The notes: a model not told the origin generated them from the letters alone. A DNA stretch of 64,000 nt from UMGS172 sp964424555 (GCA_964424555.1 CAYRIX010000005.1:1-64000); one strand, 5' to 3'; counted from the stretch's first letter, positions 22,189 through 31,532 are shown. Numbers and translations are program-made.

Positions 22189-23328
22189 ATGCGTGTTTTG
22201 GTGGCTATAGACTCGTTTAAGGGTAGTCTTACCTCTTTACAGGCAGGCGAGGCTGTTAGGTCTGCTGTTCTGAAGCTTGACAGCACGGCTGAGGTTTTTG
22301 TGCGCCCGTTGGCCGACGGCGGCGAGGGAACGGTCGATGCGTTGGCACTGGGACTCGGTGGCAAAAAGGTGTCTGTAAGGGTTATGGGTCCGTTGCAATC
22401 ACCGGTGACAGCGCAATACTGCATATTGAACGATGGCAAAACTGCTGTAATAGAGATGTCCTCTGCGGCAGGTATTACACTTGTCCCAACCGATAAGCGT
22501 GACCCGCTCTATACCACCACATACGGTGTGGGTGAGCTAATAAAGGATGCAATTAAAAGGGGATGCCGACGCTTTATCGTGGGTATCGGCGGCAGTGCTA
22601 CCAATGATGGCGGCACAGGAATGCTTTCAGCCTTGGGTTTTAAATTTCTTGATGCCGACGGTAATCCCATACCGCTCGGTGCTAAGGGGCTTGAGAGACT
22701 TGCTTCGATCTCTGCTGAAAATACCTTGCCTGAGCTTTATGAATGTACCTTCCGTATTGCCTGTGACGTTACAAATCCCTTGTGCGGAAGCTACGGCTGC
22801 AGTGCTGTGTTTGGCCCTCAAAAGGGAGCAACCCCGCAAGACGTCGAATTGATGGACGGTTGGCTGCATAATTATGCTGTGTTGGCTAAAAAAGCATCTG
22901 ACAAGGCCGATATGAACTATAACGGCGCAGGTGCGGCAGGCGGCATGGGTTTTGCTTTTTTGTCGTTCACTAATTCCACTTTGGAGTCGGGTGTCAAGAT
23001 AGTTCTGGAGGAGACACGGCTTGAGGAATACATAAAATCCTCCGACATAATAGTGACGGGTGAGGGCAGACTTGATTCTCAGACCGTAATGGGCAAAGCT
23101 CCTATAGGTGTTGCGAAGCTGTCCAAAAAGCACGGCAAGCCCGTTATCGCCTTTGCAGGCTGTGTTACCGATGATGCCGAAATATGCAACCGCTTTGGCA
23201 TTGATGCTTATTTTTCTATAACACCTGCTGCGATGGAGCTTGAAGAGGCACTGAATACCGATAATGCTTACCGTAATCTTTCAAATACTGCATATCAGGC
23301 ATTCAGGCTAATAACGGCTGTAAAATAG
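22189..23328 (+). CDS. glxK: Glycerate kinase
   Basis: A 379-residue ATP-dependent kinase of the GlxK/GarK family that phosphorylates D-glycerate to 2-phosphoglycerate. MRVLVAIDSFKGSLTS, RPLADGGEGTVDAL, VGIGGSATNDGGTGM and VTGEGRLDSQ are all in their expected places and the length fits (about 375-380). The ribosome site is moderate (CGGAGATGAT). It heads a three-gene unit with a transporter S component and a LarA-type racemase, which points to uptake and use of a 2-hydroxy acid. Confidence 0.95.
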   Translation: MRVLVAIDSFKGSLTSLQAGEAVRSAVLKLDSTAEVFVRPLADGGEGTVDALALGLGGKKVSVRVMGPLQSPVTAQYCILNDGKTAVIEMSSAAGITLVPTDKRDPLYTTTYGVGELIKDAIKRGCRRFIVGIGGSATNDGGTGMLSALGFKFLDADGNPIPLGAKGLERLASISAENTLPELYECTFRIACDVTNPLCGSYGCSAVFGPQKGATPQDVELMDGWLHNYAVLAKKASDKADMNYNGAGAAGGMGFAFLSFTNSTLESGVKIVLEETRLEEYIKSSDIIVTGEGRLDSQTVMGKAPIGVAKLSKKHGKPVIAFAGCVTDDAEICNRFGIDAYFSITPAAMELEEALNTDNAYRNLSNTAYQAFRLITAVK

Positions 23329-23439
23329 ATAAGTCAGGTTAAGCTGAGTAAAAATATGCGTCGGTTATCGACGATAAAGCATCTCAATTATGCGGATCTA
23401 ATATGGAAAAAACTTCACGAAACGGGAGTCGGAAATTTG

Positions 23440-23973
23440 ATGAAAAGCAATGCAATAAACAAAATGGTGCTCTCGGCGGTGTTTTTGAGCATAGGCATGG
23501 TTTTGCCGTTACTCACAATGCAGGCCAAGGAGATAGGAGACAGTCTGTTGCCGATGCATTTCCCTGTAATGCTGTGCGGACTTTTATGCGGTCCGTATTA
23601 CGGGGGCTTTATTGGGCTTGTAATGCCTTTTTTGCGTTGGGCAGTTTTCGGAATGCCTAACATTTACCCTCAGGCGGTATGGATGGCGTTGGAGCTGTTT
23701 ACTTACGGCTTGGTTATTGGTTTGGTTTACCGTGGCTTCAAGCAAAAGAGCATTGTAGGTGTGTATATAAGCCTTATTGTCGCAATGCTTTCGGGACGTG
23801 TAGTATGGGGTGCTGCCAAGGCGGTTCTGCTGGGTGTAGGTGGCAAGCCTTTCACCTTTTCAATGTTTGTCGCAGGCGGTTTTATTGATGCTGCGCTTGG
23901 TATAATTCTACAACTTATTTTAATACCGTTAATCATAACGGTGCTAAGGAGGATAAAACATGGCAAAGGTTAG
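23440..23973 (+). CDS. ECF transporter S component (substrate unknown)
   Basis: About 178 residues with five to six membrane helices. LSIGMVLPLLTMQ, LLPMHFPVMLCGLLCGPYYG and PNIYPQAVWMALELF follow the pattern of small substrate-capture (S) proteins of energy-coupling-factor transporters. The frame is open upstream to 23356, but the earlier ATG has no ribosome site and would add a non-membrane extension; ATG 23440 (or TTG 23437) with CGGGAG upstream starts MKSNAINKMVLSAVF. It overlaps the start of the racemase gene by 14 bases. The shared EcfAA'T module is not in this window. Linkage to glxK and larA suggests an organic acid or nickel as cargo, but this is a guess. Confidence 0.8.
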   Translation: MKSNAINKMVLSAVFLSIGMVLPLLTMQAKEIGDSLLPMHFPVMLCGLLCGPYYGGFIGLVMPFLRWAVFGMPNIYPQAVWMALELFTYGLVIGLVYRGFKQKSIVGVYISLIVAMLSGRVVWGAAKAVLLGVGGKPFTFSMFVAGGFIDAALGIILQLILIPLIITVLRRIKHGKG

Positions 23974-25237
23974 CTTTCCTTACGGTAAGGAGTTTTTGGA
24001 GTATGATTTCGATGAAAGACAGCTTATTGGAGTGTTAGAGTCATCCATAGAGGAGTACAAGCCCGACTCGACGGCTGAGGAGCTTGTGAAAAAGGCAATG
24101 GAACACCCTGTCGGTTCGCCTAAATTGTCTCAGTTGGCAAGGAACAAGAAAAATATTGTCATTATAGCAAGTGACCACACCCGCCCTGTGCCGAGCAGGG
24201 TCATAATTCCTCCGATGCTCGAGGAGATAAGGCAGGTCAATCCCGATGCTGAGATCACTATCCTTATTGCAACAGGCTGTCACCGAGGAACAACAAAGGA
24301 TGAGCTCGTTGACAAGTTTGGTGAGGAGGTCTTAAAGCAGGTCAATATTTATGTGCATGACTGTGATGAGCGTGAAAAGCTTGTGCATATCGGTCGTCTG
24401 CCGTCGGGTGGTGATTGCGAGGTCAATTCCATAGCCGTCAATGCCGACCTTCTTATAGCCGAGGGCTTTATCGAGCCGCACTTTTTCGCAGGCTTTTCGG
24501 GCGGCAGAAAGAGTGTTTTGCCAGGTGTCTGCGGACGCAAGACGGTGCTCGCCAATCATTGCGCCGAGTTTATTGCCGACCCTAAAGCCAGAACAGGCAT
24601 TTTAGAGGGAAATCCCATTCACCGTGATATGCTGTGGGCGGCTGAAAAGGCAAAGCTCAGCTATGTGGTCAATGTTGTGCTCAATGCCGAGAAGAAGGTT
24701 ATTTATGCTGTCGCAGGCGATACCTTCGAGGCACATAAAAAGGGTACTGAATTTTTGAGTGAGCTTTGCGGTGCTAAAGCTATGCCTGCAGATATAGTGT
24801 TGACTACCAATGGCGGATATCCGCTGGACCAAAATGTTTATCAGTCGGTCAAGGGTATGACGGCGGCCGAGGTAACCGTTAAGGACGGCGGAGTAATTAT
24901 CATGATGGCGAAGTGCAACGACGGTGTCGGAGGCGATCATTTTTATCACCAAATGGCTGACGAGCCGAGCCTTTCAAACATCATGGATGAGCTGATGGCA
25001 CGTGGTCGACTTGAGACCCTGCCTGACCAATGGATGACACAAATACTGACCCGTATTCTGCTAAAGGCAAGTGTAGTTTATGTGTCGGAAATGCCTGATG
25101 ATACCGTTCGGGCCATGCATATGATTCCTGCACATTCCATTAGTGAGGCAATGCAAAAGGCCAAAGAAATATTGGGCCGTGATGAGGTTACAGTCACAGC
25201 TATCCCCGATGGAGTAGCGGTGATAGTAAAGTCCTGA
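23960..25237 (+). CDS. larA: LarA-family nickel-pincer 2-hydroxy acid racemase/epimerase
   Basis: A 425-residue member of the lactate racemase family. Recognisable are DHTRPVPSR, ATGCHRGTTKDE (first catalytic His), EPHFFAGFSGGRKSVLPG (second His and the lysine that binds the pincer cofactor) and TTNGGYPLDQN. LarA enzymes carry a nickel-pincer nucleotide made by LarB, LarC and LarE, none of which is in this window. Many homologues act on acids other than lactate, and the operon with glycerate kinase makes a glycerate-like substrate reasonable. The gene overlaps the S component upstream and ends before a strong terminator. Confidence 0.9.
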   Translation: MAKVSFPYGKEFLEYDFDERQLIGVLESSIEEYKPDSTAEELVKKAMEHPVGSPKLSQLARNKKNIVIIASDHTRPVPSRVIIPPMLEEIRQVNPDAEITILIATGCHRGTTKDELVDKFGEEVLKQVNIYVHDCDEREKLVHIGRLPSGGDCEVNSIAVNADLLIAEGFIEPHFFAGFSGGRKSVLPGVCGRKTVLANHCAEFIADPKARTGILEGNPIHRDMLWAAEKAKLSYVVNVVLNAEKKVIYAVAGDTFEAHKKGTEFLSELCGAKAMPADIVLTTNGGYPLDQNVYQSVKGMTAAEVTVKDGGVIIMMAKCNDGVGGDHFYHQMADEPSLSNIMDELMARGRLETLPDQWMTQILTRILLKASVVYVSEMPDDTVRAMHMIPAHSISEAMQKAKEILGRDEVTVTAIPDGVAVIVKS

Positions 25238-25276
25238 TTGGCTGTTATAATGCGTTAAAAAAGTTTGAATAAAGTT

Positions 25277-25319
25277 AAAACGGGTAACGGTGGAGTCATG
25301 TTCACCGTTACCCGTTTTT
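25277..25319 (+). terminator. Terminator of the glxK-larA operon
   Basis: AAACGGGTAACGGTG and CACCGTTACCCGTTT form a 15-bp stem followed by TTTTTC. Confidence 0.9.
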
Positions 25320-25356
25320 CTGTCTTGCATAGTATGTAGAAAAAGGGGGTTATTTT

Positions 25357-25839
25357 ATGAGAGAGGTGGCTTATAACCGTTCGTGGGCGGTGTCATATGC
25401 GAGGAAGTGGGCGTTAGGGCGCAATCCTGCATTTTACGACTTTCAAGATATCGGGGGCGATTGTACCAATTTCGCCTCACAGTGCATATATGCAGGAGCA
25501 GGTGTCATGAATTACACACCTGAGGTAGGGTGGTTTTATCGCTCGGCCAATGACCGTACACCGTCGTGGACGGGTGTTGAGTATCTATACGATTTTCTTG
25601 TCAACAATACTTCGGTCGGTCCGTTTGGACGAGAGGTATCCCAAAATGAAATAATGGTCGGTGATATTGTGCAATTAGGCCGTTCAAACGGCGATTTCTA
25701 TCATACGCCCGTCATTGTGGCGGTGCAACCGAGGATATTGGTGGCGGCGCACACATATGATGTGCTGGATAAGCCGTTGGACGCTTATGACTACGATGTT
25801 GCAAGATTTATCCATATTGAAGGTGTTCGGATCTGGTGA
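25357..25839 (+). CDS. Amidase-domain (Amidase_6-like) protein
   Basis: A 160-residue protein matching the putative amidase domain of clostridial sporulation and cell wall proteins: it begins YNRSWAVSYARKWA, has the Cys motif GGDCTNFASQC (C36, C43) and a His in FYHTPVIVA, consistent with a Cys-His hydrolase of the NlpC/P60 (CHAP-like) superfamily. No signal peptide or membrane segment is seen, so it would act in the cytoplasm, mother cell or forespore, or be exported by another route. AAGGGGG precedes the start. Single gene flanked by terminators. Confidence 0.85.
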   Translation: MREVAYNRSWAVSYARKWALGRNPAFYDFQDIGGDCTNFASQCIYAGAGVMNYTPEVGWFYRSANDRTPSWTGVEYLYDFLVNNTSVGPFGREVSQNEIMVGDIVQLGRSNGDFYHTPVIVAVQPRILVAAHTYDVLDKPLDAYDYDVARFIHIEGVRIW

Positions 25840-25985
25840 CACAACTGTCGTAAATATTTTGAACCTTCGGGTGAGAAAATGCTCTCACGGTCGTTTCAGT
25901 AAACGCTTTTGATATACTATTTGAAAAAGATATAGATTTATGGTATATTTAAAACCGATTAAAAGAATAGTGGATGTAAAATTCA

Positions 25986-26022
25986 AAAAGCTCGGCAGGG
26001 AAGTCCCTGCCGAGCTTTTTTT
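25986..26022. terminator. Bidirectional terminator
   Basis: AAGCTCGGCAGGG and CCCTGCCGAGCTT form a 13-bp stem around AAGT; T-run to the right and A-run to the left serve both the amidase gene and the convergent ABC operon. The gap 25840-25985 has no gene. Confidence 0.88.
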
Positions 26023-26077
26023 CTTTAACACTAATTCGATTTTAATAACAATTATCAATGTGAGAAAGCGTTTTAAG

Positions 26078-28267
26078 TTACTTGTTTCTTCTTCCGTTCA
26101 TTTCAAGCTGAGCCATAACGAGGCCAAAGTATATACCTTTTTGTTTTAGCAGGTCGTTGTGACTGCCAAGCTCGGCAATTCGGTGGTCGTTTATGACCGC
26201 AATTCGGTCGGCACAACGCAGGGTGGACAGTCGGTGGGCAATGGCAAAGGTCGTTCTGCCCTTGCGCAACCGTTCAAGGGCCTGCTGAACCTGATATTCG
26301 CTTTCGGTATCGAGTGCAGATGTCGCTTCATCGAGAATAAGTATCTTGGGGTCACCAAGAATGGCTCGGGCGATGGCGATACGCTGTTTTTCACCGCCCG
26401 ACAGCATGTGACCTTTTTCGCCAATGTAGGTGTTGTATCCGTCAGGTAGCCTGCAGATAAACTCATGTGCATTGGCGCTTTTGGCTGCTTTTATGACATC
26501 TTCGAGCGAAGCGTCGGGATTGGCGAAGCGGATGTTATCAAGCACCGTGCCTGCAAATAAAAATGTCTCCTGCAGTACGACGCCGATTTGTCGGTGATAA
26601 TCGGCAGGGTCATAGCTTCTTATATCAATACCGTCAACCGATATGCTTCCCTCATTAACATCGTACAACCTCATGATAAGGTTGATAAGCGTTGATTTAC
26701 CTGTACCCGATGCACCGACAAGGCCAATCATTTCGCCCTGCTTTACATCAAGGGTTATTCCGTCAAGCACCAGCTCGTGTGAGTTGTAGCCAAACACGAC
26801 ATCTTTTATGGAAACATTACCGTCGATGTCTCGCTTGACGGCGTTCTCACAAGCGACGATTTCGGGCTTTTCATCAAGAATATCATAGATTCGGTCAAGG
26901 CTGGTGGTCATGTTTACTATTTGCCTCGGCAAAAATGACATCCAGCTTAAAGGGCCTAACAGCATGCCTGTGTAGGATACAAACTGCATAAGACTTCCCG
27001 GTGTCATCTCACCGTTGAGAACATCTAAACCGCCTATATATACTATGATATAGGTGCTGAACGACAGAAGTAATGACAGTATGGGGAAAACTGTGGCAAA
27101 AAATTTTTCATTTCTTCGCTGAACAGCGGCAAATTCATCATTCAGCGCATCAAACTGCTTTATCTCCGACTCCTCACGTCCGTAGGATTTTACGATTCTG
27201 ATTCCCGACAAAACATCCTGAAGCTTGTTTTGCGTGCGGTCGCCCTTGCGTCGCTGACGGTGGTATATTTTTCGTATGTAGGGCCAGAAGGTTCTTGCAA
27301 AGATAAGTATCAGCGGTGCAAAAACAAAAGCGGCGAGTGCAAGCTTCCAATTAAGCACCAGCATAAGTATTGCCAAGGCTATCAAGGTCACCAACTGTGA
27401 AAACATGTTGCAGAAGCTGTTGGTAAAAAAGGTTCTGATATTCATGGTGTCGCTGAAAACACGCTCAAGCAGTTCCCCTGTATTACGTTTGTGTAAAAAC
27501 GACATCGATAAGCTTTGAATATGGGTACTGAGCTTGGAACGGAGCTGATAGCTTATCTTCATTCCCAAACGGCTACCCAAAAAGGACCGCAAAAGATGCC
27601 CGAACATTGTAATCAGCGTTATGCACAGGTAGATTGAAATAAAGAGCGCAATGTCTTTTATGGTGCCTTCGCCTGCCGACAGATATCCGTCAACAAACCA
27701 GCGCACCAAAAACTGCTGCCCGAGACTTACGGCTGTAAGTGTCAGCATTATTGCAAAGATCAGACCCAATATCGGCCAATGCGGACGGCAGATATCAAGG
27801 ACTCTGCTAACGCTTCGGCTTTTTTTGTTGCATTTGGGACAATGTCCCGCACCGTTAAGCACTCGGCCACAGAGGGGACAGCTTTTCTCTCGGTCATTGT
27901 TTGTAATAACACGGTCGGTTTTGCCGTCGATAAACAGCCTCACGCCTCTTGCCAAACAGGCCATCTGGGTCGAGGAGCTTCGAGTGAAACGAGCAACAAT
28001 GTACTCGTCACCGCTTTTGGTAACGGTCAAAAGTCCGCTGTCGATCTGACTGCGTATCTGTACCTTTTCACAGTCGGCAATGCTTATTAAATTTTGCTGT
28101 TCGCCGTAGAATGTGAACAGAATCGACTTGGTGGCACCGACGTAAAAGCTTTCGGTAAACTGTCCGTCGAGATCAATATCGGGACGAACGCAGTATACAG
28201 GTGTTTCGTCGGTATGTGCTTTGAGCCGTTCGCTTAAAGCTTTTGGAAGAGGTATGTTTAGATTCAT
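26078..28267 (-). CDS. ABC half-transporter (membrane + ATPase) with N-terminal zinc ribbon
   Basis: A 729-residue exporter-type half-transporter. Residues 1-120 form an extra cytoplasmic domain resembling the start of its partner; C130-X2-C133-X9-C143-X2-C146 is a zinc ribbon. Six membrane helices follow (about 165-430), then an ATPase with Walker A GASGTGKST, signature LSGGEKQR and Walker B ILILDEATSALD. It is last in a three-gene operon with a DUF1854 protein and a second zinc-ribbon half-transporter, so a heterodimer is likely. Cargo unknown. Confidence 0.92.
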   Translation of the reverse strand: MNLNIPLPKALSERLKAHTDETPVYCVRPDIDLDGQFTESFYVGATKSILFTFYGEQQNLISIADCEKVQIRSQIDSGLLTVTKSGDEYIVARFTRSSSTQMACLARGVRLFIDGKTDRVITNNDREKSCPLCGRVLNGAGHCPKCNKKSRSVSRVLDICRPHWPILGLIFAIMLTLTAVSLGQQFLVRWFVDGYLSAGEGTIKDIALFISIYLCITLITMFGHLLRSFLGSRLGMKISYQLRSKLSTHIQSLSMSFLHKRNTGELLERVFSDTMNIRTFFTNSFCNMFSQLVTLIALAILMLVLNWKLALAAFVFAPLILIFARTFWPYIRKIYHRQRRKGDRTQNKLQDVLSGIRIVKSYGREESEIKQFDALNDEFAAVQRRNEKFFATVFPILSLLLSFSTYIIVYIGGLDVLNGEMTPGSLMQFVSYTGMLLGPLSWMSFLPRQIVNMTTSLDRIYDILDEKPEIVACENAVKRDIDGNVSIKDVVFGYNSHELVLDGITLDVKQGEMIGLVGASGTGKSTLINLIMRLYDVNEGSISVDGIDIRSYDPADYHRQIGVVLQETFLFAGTVLDNIRFANPDASLEDVIKAAKSANAHEFICRLPDGYNTYIGEKGHMLSGGEKQRIAIARAILGDPKILILDEATSALDTESEYQVQQALERLRKGRTTFAIAHRLSTLRCADRIAVINDHRIAELGSHNDLLKQKGIYFGLVMAQLEMNGRRNK

Positions 28268-28276
28268 AACTGTCCT

Positions 28277-28816
28277 TTACAAATAAAGATCTAACTTTTT
28301 AAGCTCCTTATCGCTGAGCTTCTCAAGATCCTCAATAATATAACGGTTTTCGTTGGAGTCCTTTACAATAACTCCGCTGCCGTGACGTATAACAGCACCT
28401 GCCGAACCCGAAGAGCTGGCAAATTTGGCATTGCCCTTATCGGTCTCCACCGTCCAATAGGTGTAGCCGTACTCCTCCTTAACGGCGATTATCTTGGTTA
28501 TCTTGGGCATAAAATAACGGAGCTTTAGCTGTTTTGATATCAGTTCTACGGTCTTTTCATCAAAATCAGAAAGCTTTTCAATGAGACCGAGCTCCTCCTG
28601 CTTGCCGTCAGGCGATCTTACTGATAAGAATTCATCAGCGTCGCTTAGCGGAAAGGTACGGATTATATTGATGTGACCGTGGTCTTGGCCATTTACCGAA
28701 ACGGCAACAAATCCACCAACAGTTTCGTAAAATCGGGCATTATCAGGGGTTAAAATATTCATCGCAAGCAGCTTGTCGACCTTTTCTCCCTCGGTCTTCA
28801 AAATATTGTCCTTCAA
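28277..28816 (-). CDS. DUF1854-domain protein
   Basis: About 179 residues of the DUF1854 family: GGFVAVSVNGQDHGHINIIR, ELGLIEKLSDFDEKTVELI, RYFMPKITKI and GYTYWTVETDKG are typical. No membrane segment. The TTG at 28816 is preferred since AAAGGAG lies eight bases before it; an ATG at 28834 overlaps the stop of the upstream ABC gene (ATGA) and is the alternative. DUF1854 genes are known to sit beside ABC exporters, and here the gene is between two, which suggests a regulatory or adaptor subunit. Confidence 0.85.
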   Translation of the reverse strand: MKDNILKTEGEKVDKLLAMNILTPDNARFYETVGGFVAVSVNGQDHGHINIIRTFPLSDADEFLSVRSPDGKQEELGLIEKLSDFDEKTVELISKQLKLRYFMPKITKIIAVKEEYGYTYWTVETDKGNAKFASSSGSAGAVIRHGSGVIVKDSNENRYIIEDLEKLSDKELKKLDLYL

Positions 28817-28830
28817 AGCGGTCACTCCTT

Positions 28831-31164
28831 TCATTCACCTATTCCACGGAATTTAAGTGCTTCATTCTGGATCTGTACGAGCTTGAAATAGGTTCCTTTT
28901 TTTCGTATAAGCTCGTCATGGGTACCCTCCTCGACCAGCTTGCCATCCTCAATGACAATAAGTTGGTCGGCGTCCCTCAAGGTTGAGATTCGGTGCGCAA
29001 TGGAAAGGGTAGTTCTGCCTTCCTTCAAGCTCTCCAGCGCCGATTGAATATTGCGCTCTGTCTCGGTATCTACTGCGGCAGTTGCCTCGTCCAAGATCAA
29101 AATTTTGGGGTCGGCGAGAATGGCACGGGCAATAGATATTCTTTGTCTTTCTCCGCCCGAAAGGCTTCGTCCACCCGTCCCGACAAGAGTGTCATAGCCG
29201 TCGGGTAGCTTGCAGATGAAATCGTGAGCAAAAGCGGCATAGGCGGCACTCAGTACGGCTCGGCGGTCGGCCTCGGGGTTGGCATAAGCGATGTTATCGA
29301 AAATGGTACCTCTGAAAATATAGGTCTCCTGACTTACCAATGCCACCGACCGACGGATATCGGCAAAGGACATGTCACGCAGATCGATACCGTCGAGGTA
29401 AATATGACCCGAATCAGGGTCATAAAGTCTTGTGATAAGGTTGGCCAATGTGGATTTGCCTGCACCCGATTTTCCTACGATACCGAGCATCTGACCAGCC
29501 TTTATAGTGAGTGAAATGTCCTTTATAACCTCTCGGTTTTCCTCATATCCAAAGGTGACATTTTCGAGCTTAAGTTCACCCTTGACATCTTTATTTTCAA
29601 CGGTAGAGGCAGCCTCAACTACATCGGGCTTGGCATCGATTATCTCAAAAATACGTTGCGCTGAGTTCATGGAGGATGACCACCAACGGAATATATGCGC
29701 AAAGAAGTTGGCAGGGTCGCCCAGTAAGGAAACATAGCCGGTAAAGGTCAATAATTCACCGTAGCTCATCTGAGGCTTAAATACGGCCAAAACAAAGCAC
29801 ACACCTACGCCCCACACCAGCAGAGCGGTCAGCGATTTGGCAATTTCGTACAGTGCGCTGAATTTTATGTCAAACTTCATGGCGCTGTACTGTGCTTCAT
29901 AGGTGCGGTCGTTTTCTGTGCCCAAAGACTTATCCTCATGTGCCTCCATTCCAAAGGCACGGACAACACGTGCACCAACAAGGTTGTCATTAAATCTTGC
30001 ACGGTAGTCTCTTGAGGTCTGATGCATTTTACTGTTATAATGCCACATTTTAGGTTGGAGCTTAACGCTTATTACAGCGGCTATCGGCAAGGATACTACT
30101 GCTGTCAGAGCCAATACCCAGTTGGTCGTGAACATTACAATAAACGAGAAGCACAGCGTGAAGAGATTGGGCAAAACATAGGGGATGCCGTCAATAAATA
30201 TGTCGGATACCTGATTAGCGTCCGAGGTGATACGTGTCATGAGTCCGCCTGTGCGTTTGTTGGTGAAAAACGACACCGACAAGGACTGTATCGAGCCGAA
30301 CACCTTTTTCTTAATGGTGCTGACAACGGTGGGTACGACCTTGGCAACGGCACGGCCCTGAATAATGCCGAAAAACTGTTGCAGCAGCTTACAGCCTGCC
30401 ATTGTGAGGGCAAGCAGACCTAAAAGTACAGCAAAATCCTTAAACGGGAGCTTGGACAGTATTGAGACACTTTGGTTTTTACCCAGTATTCCGTCATATA
30501 AAATACTGCCGTTGAGATACGGCCATACCGTTGACATTACGGCGGTCAGCACGCTCATGAGACACATCAGAAGTATCTGCGGAATAAACGGCTTGAAAAA
30601 CGAGCCAAGTCTAAAGAATATCCGACGCTTGTCCATGCATTTTGGACATACCTTGCGGTTGGGGTTGGGGTAGCGATGTCCGCATTTGGGACATTTCTCG
30701 ATCCGTTCCTCACGGTACAGCTTTTCCTCGGGTATCTCTTTGCCCTCACTCAAAAGCCTTAACAGCTCGCAAAGCCGACTGACAGCGCCCTTGTAGGCGT
30801 TGGTGTAGGCACATAAAGGACGCTCCACACCGTCAATTTCCACCCTTAATATGCCGCCTACGACCAGCGAATCGGTTGCAGGCTTACTGAGACGGCTTAC
30901 TGCGTAGCTTTCAAAGTCATAGCTGCTCCAATTCCTCTCACGCTTAGGCGACGGAACATTCTTCACAAGCTCGGGTGTTATTTGGTTAGCAGTACCTATT
31001 ATCAAGGCCTTGTCTGTAAGTATCAGAACGTGATGCTTAAACTCGCACTGCATATTCATATCAGCCTCGGCGAAAATCAGTGTTTTGCCGCAAAGCAGGT
31101 CTTTTTCAGATAATAGCTTATTAAGCTTTTCAGGCATCAAAGAGAGCATACGCCGTTCGTTCAA
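28831..31164 (-). CDS. ABC half-transporter (membrane + ATPase) with N-terminal zinc ribbon
   Basis: About 777 residues. An N-terminal region of roughly 155 residues (HHVLILTDKALIIG, VEIDGVERPLCAYT) precedes a zinc ribbon CPKC-X11-CPKC at about residues 158-176, six membrane helices, and an ATPase with GKSGAGKST, LSGGERQR and ILILDEATAAVD. The start is uncertain: TTG 31164 has GGTGAT at good spacing, GTG 31173 lies three codons earlier. It heads the operon behind a consensus promoter. The paired zinc ribbons in both half-transporters are the distinctive feature. Confidence 0.92.
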   Translation of the reverse strand: MNERRMLSLMPEKLNKLLSEKDLLCGKTLIFAEADMNMQCEFKHHVLILTDKALIIGTANQITPELVKNVPSPKRERNWSSYDFESYAVSRLSKPATDSLVVGGILRVEIDGVERPLCAYTNAYKGAVSRLCELLRLLSEGKEIPEEKLYREERIEKCPKCGHRYPNPNRKVCPKCMDKRRIFFRLGSFFKPFIPQILLMCLMSVLTAVMSTVWPYLNGSILYDGILGKNQSVSILSKLPFKDFAVLLGLLALTMAGCKLLQQFFGIIQGRAVAKVVPTVVSTIKKKVFGSIQSLSVSFFTNKRTGGLMTRITSDANQVSDIFIDGIPYVLPNLFTLCFSFIVMFTTNWVLALTAVVSLPIAAVISVKLQPKMWHYNSKMHQTSRDYRARFNDNLVGARVVRAFGMEAHEDKSLGTENDRTYEAQYSAMKFDIKFSALYEIAKSLTALLVWGVGVCFVLAVFKPQMSYGELLTFTGYVSLLGDPANFFAHIFRWWSSSMNSAQRIFEIIDAKPDVVEAASTVENKDVKGELKLENVTFGYEENREVIKDISLTIKAGQMLGIVGKSGAGKSTLANLITRLYDPDSGHIYLDGIDLRDMSFADIRRSVALVSQETYIFRGTIFDNIAYANPEADRRAVLSAAYAAFAHDFICKLPDGYDTLVGTGGRSLSGGERQRISIARAILADPKILILDEATAAVDTETERNIQSALESLKEGRTTLSIAHRISTLRDADQLIVIEDGKLVEEGTHDELIRKKGTYFKLVQIQNEALKFRGIGE

Positions 31165-31219
31165 GCTTATCACCGTCCCTTCGTTTTAACACAATAGCAA
31201 GCTATTTTCTTTAATAATT

Positions 31220-31248
31220 AGAATAACACAAACAGCCCATCTTGTCAA
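31220..31248 (-). promoter_or_regulatory. Promoter of the ABC/DUF1854 operon
   Basis: On the minus strand consensus TTGACA and TATTCT are separated by 17 bases, about 55 bases before the first gene. Confidence 0.65.
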
Positions 31249-31295
31249 CGAAAGACCGATTATTGAGGCTTCATTTGTGCGAGTTGAAATTCAGC

Positions 31296-31325
31296 TAAAA
31301 AACAAAACAGCCCGAAGGCTGTTTT
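31296..31325 (-). terminator. Terminator of the GH123-nagA operon
   Basis: AAAACAGCC and GGCTGTTTT with a CGAA loop; on the minus strand it is followed by TTTTGTTTTTT. Confidence 0.8.
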
Positions 31326-31337
31326 GAGGATTAAATG

Positions 31338-31532
31338 TTAAATTTCGTAAAACTCAAAATTTTGTGCCGAGGCTTTGGCTTTAAGGCACATTTTAGCGCT
31401 CAAAATACCGCTTTCAAGCGTTGCACAGGATTTTGCGTTGCCACGGATGACATCAACAAAATTCTGAACAAGTATTTTGTCTATACCATGGTGTCTGCCT
31501 GAACTGATTACACCCAATTTGTATATTTTCAA
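31338..31532 (-). pseudogene. Remnant of a Gfo/Idh/MocA-type oxidoreductase C-terminus
   Basis: A 64-residue frame whose sequence GRHHGIDKILVQNFVDVIRG followed by a Leu-rich AKMCLKAKAS segment matches the usual C-terminal helix pattern of Gfo/Idh/MocA sugar dehydrogenases, where a gly-rich 'HGGGD' turn precedes 'FVDAI'. The N-terminal NAD-binding domain is missing; upstream sequence is nagA. It overlaps the nagA stop (TTGA) and could still be translated by coupling, but no ribosome site is visible. Most simply it is the tail left after a deletion that joined nagA to a dehydrogenase gene. Confidence 0.55.

Noticed and set aside
23329..23439. Possible riboswitch before the ECF S component at 23440
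   Set aside because: Looked for THF, TPP, cobalamin and NiCo patterns; none of the conserved blocks was seen, and the gap is inside an operon.
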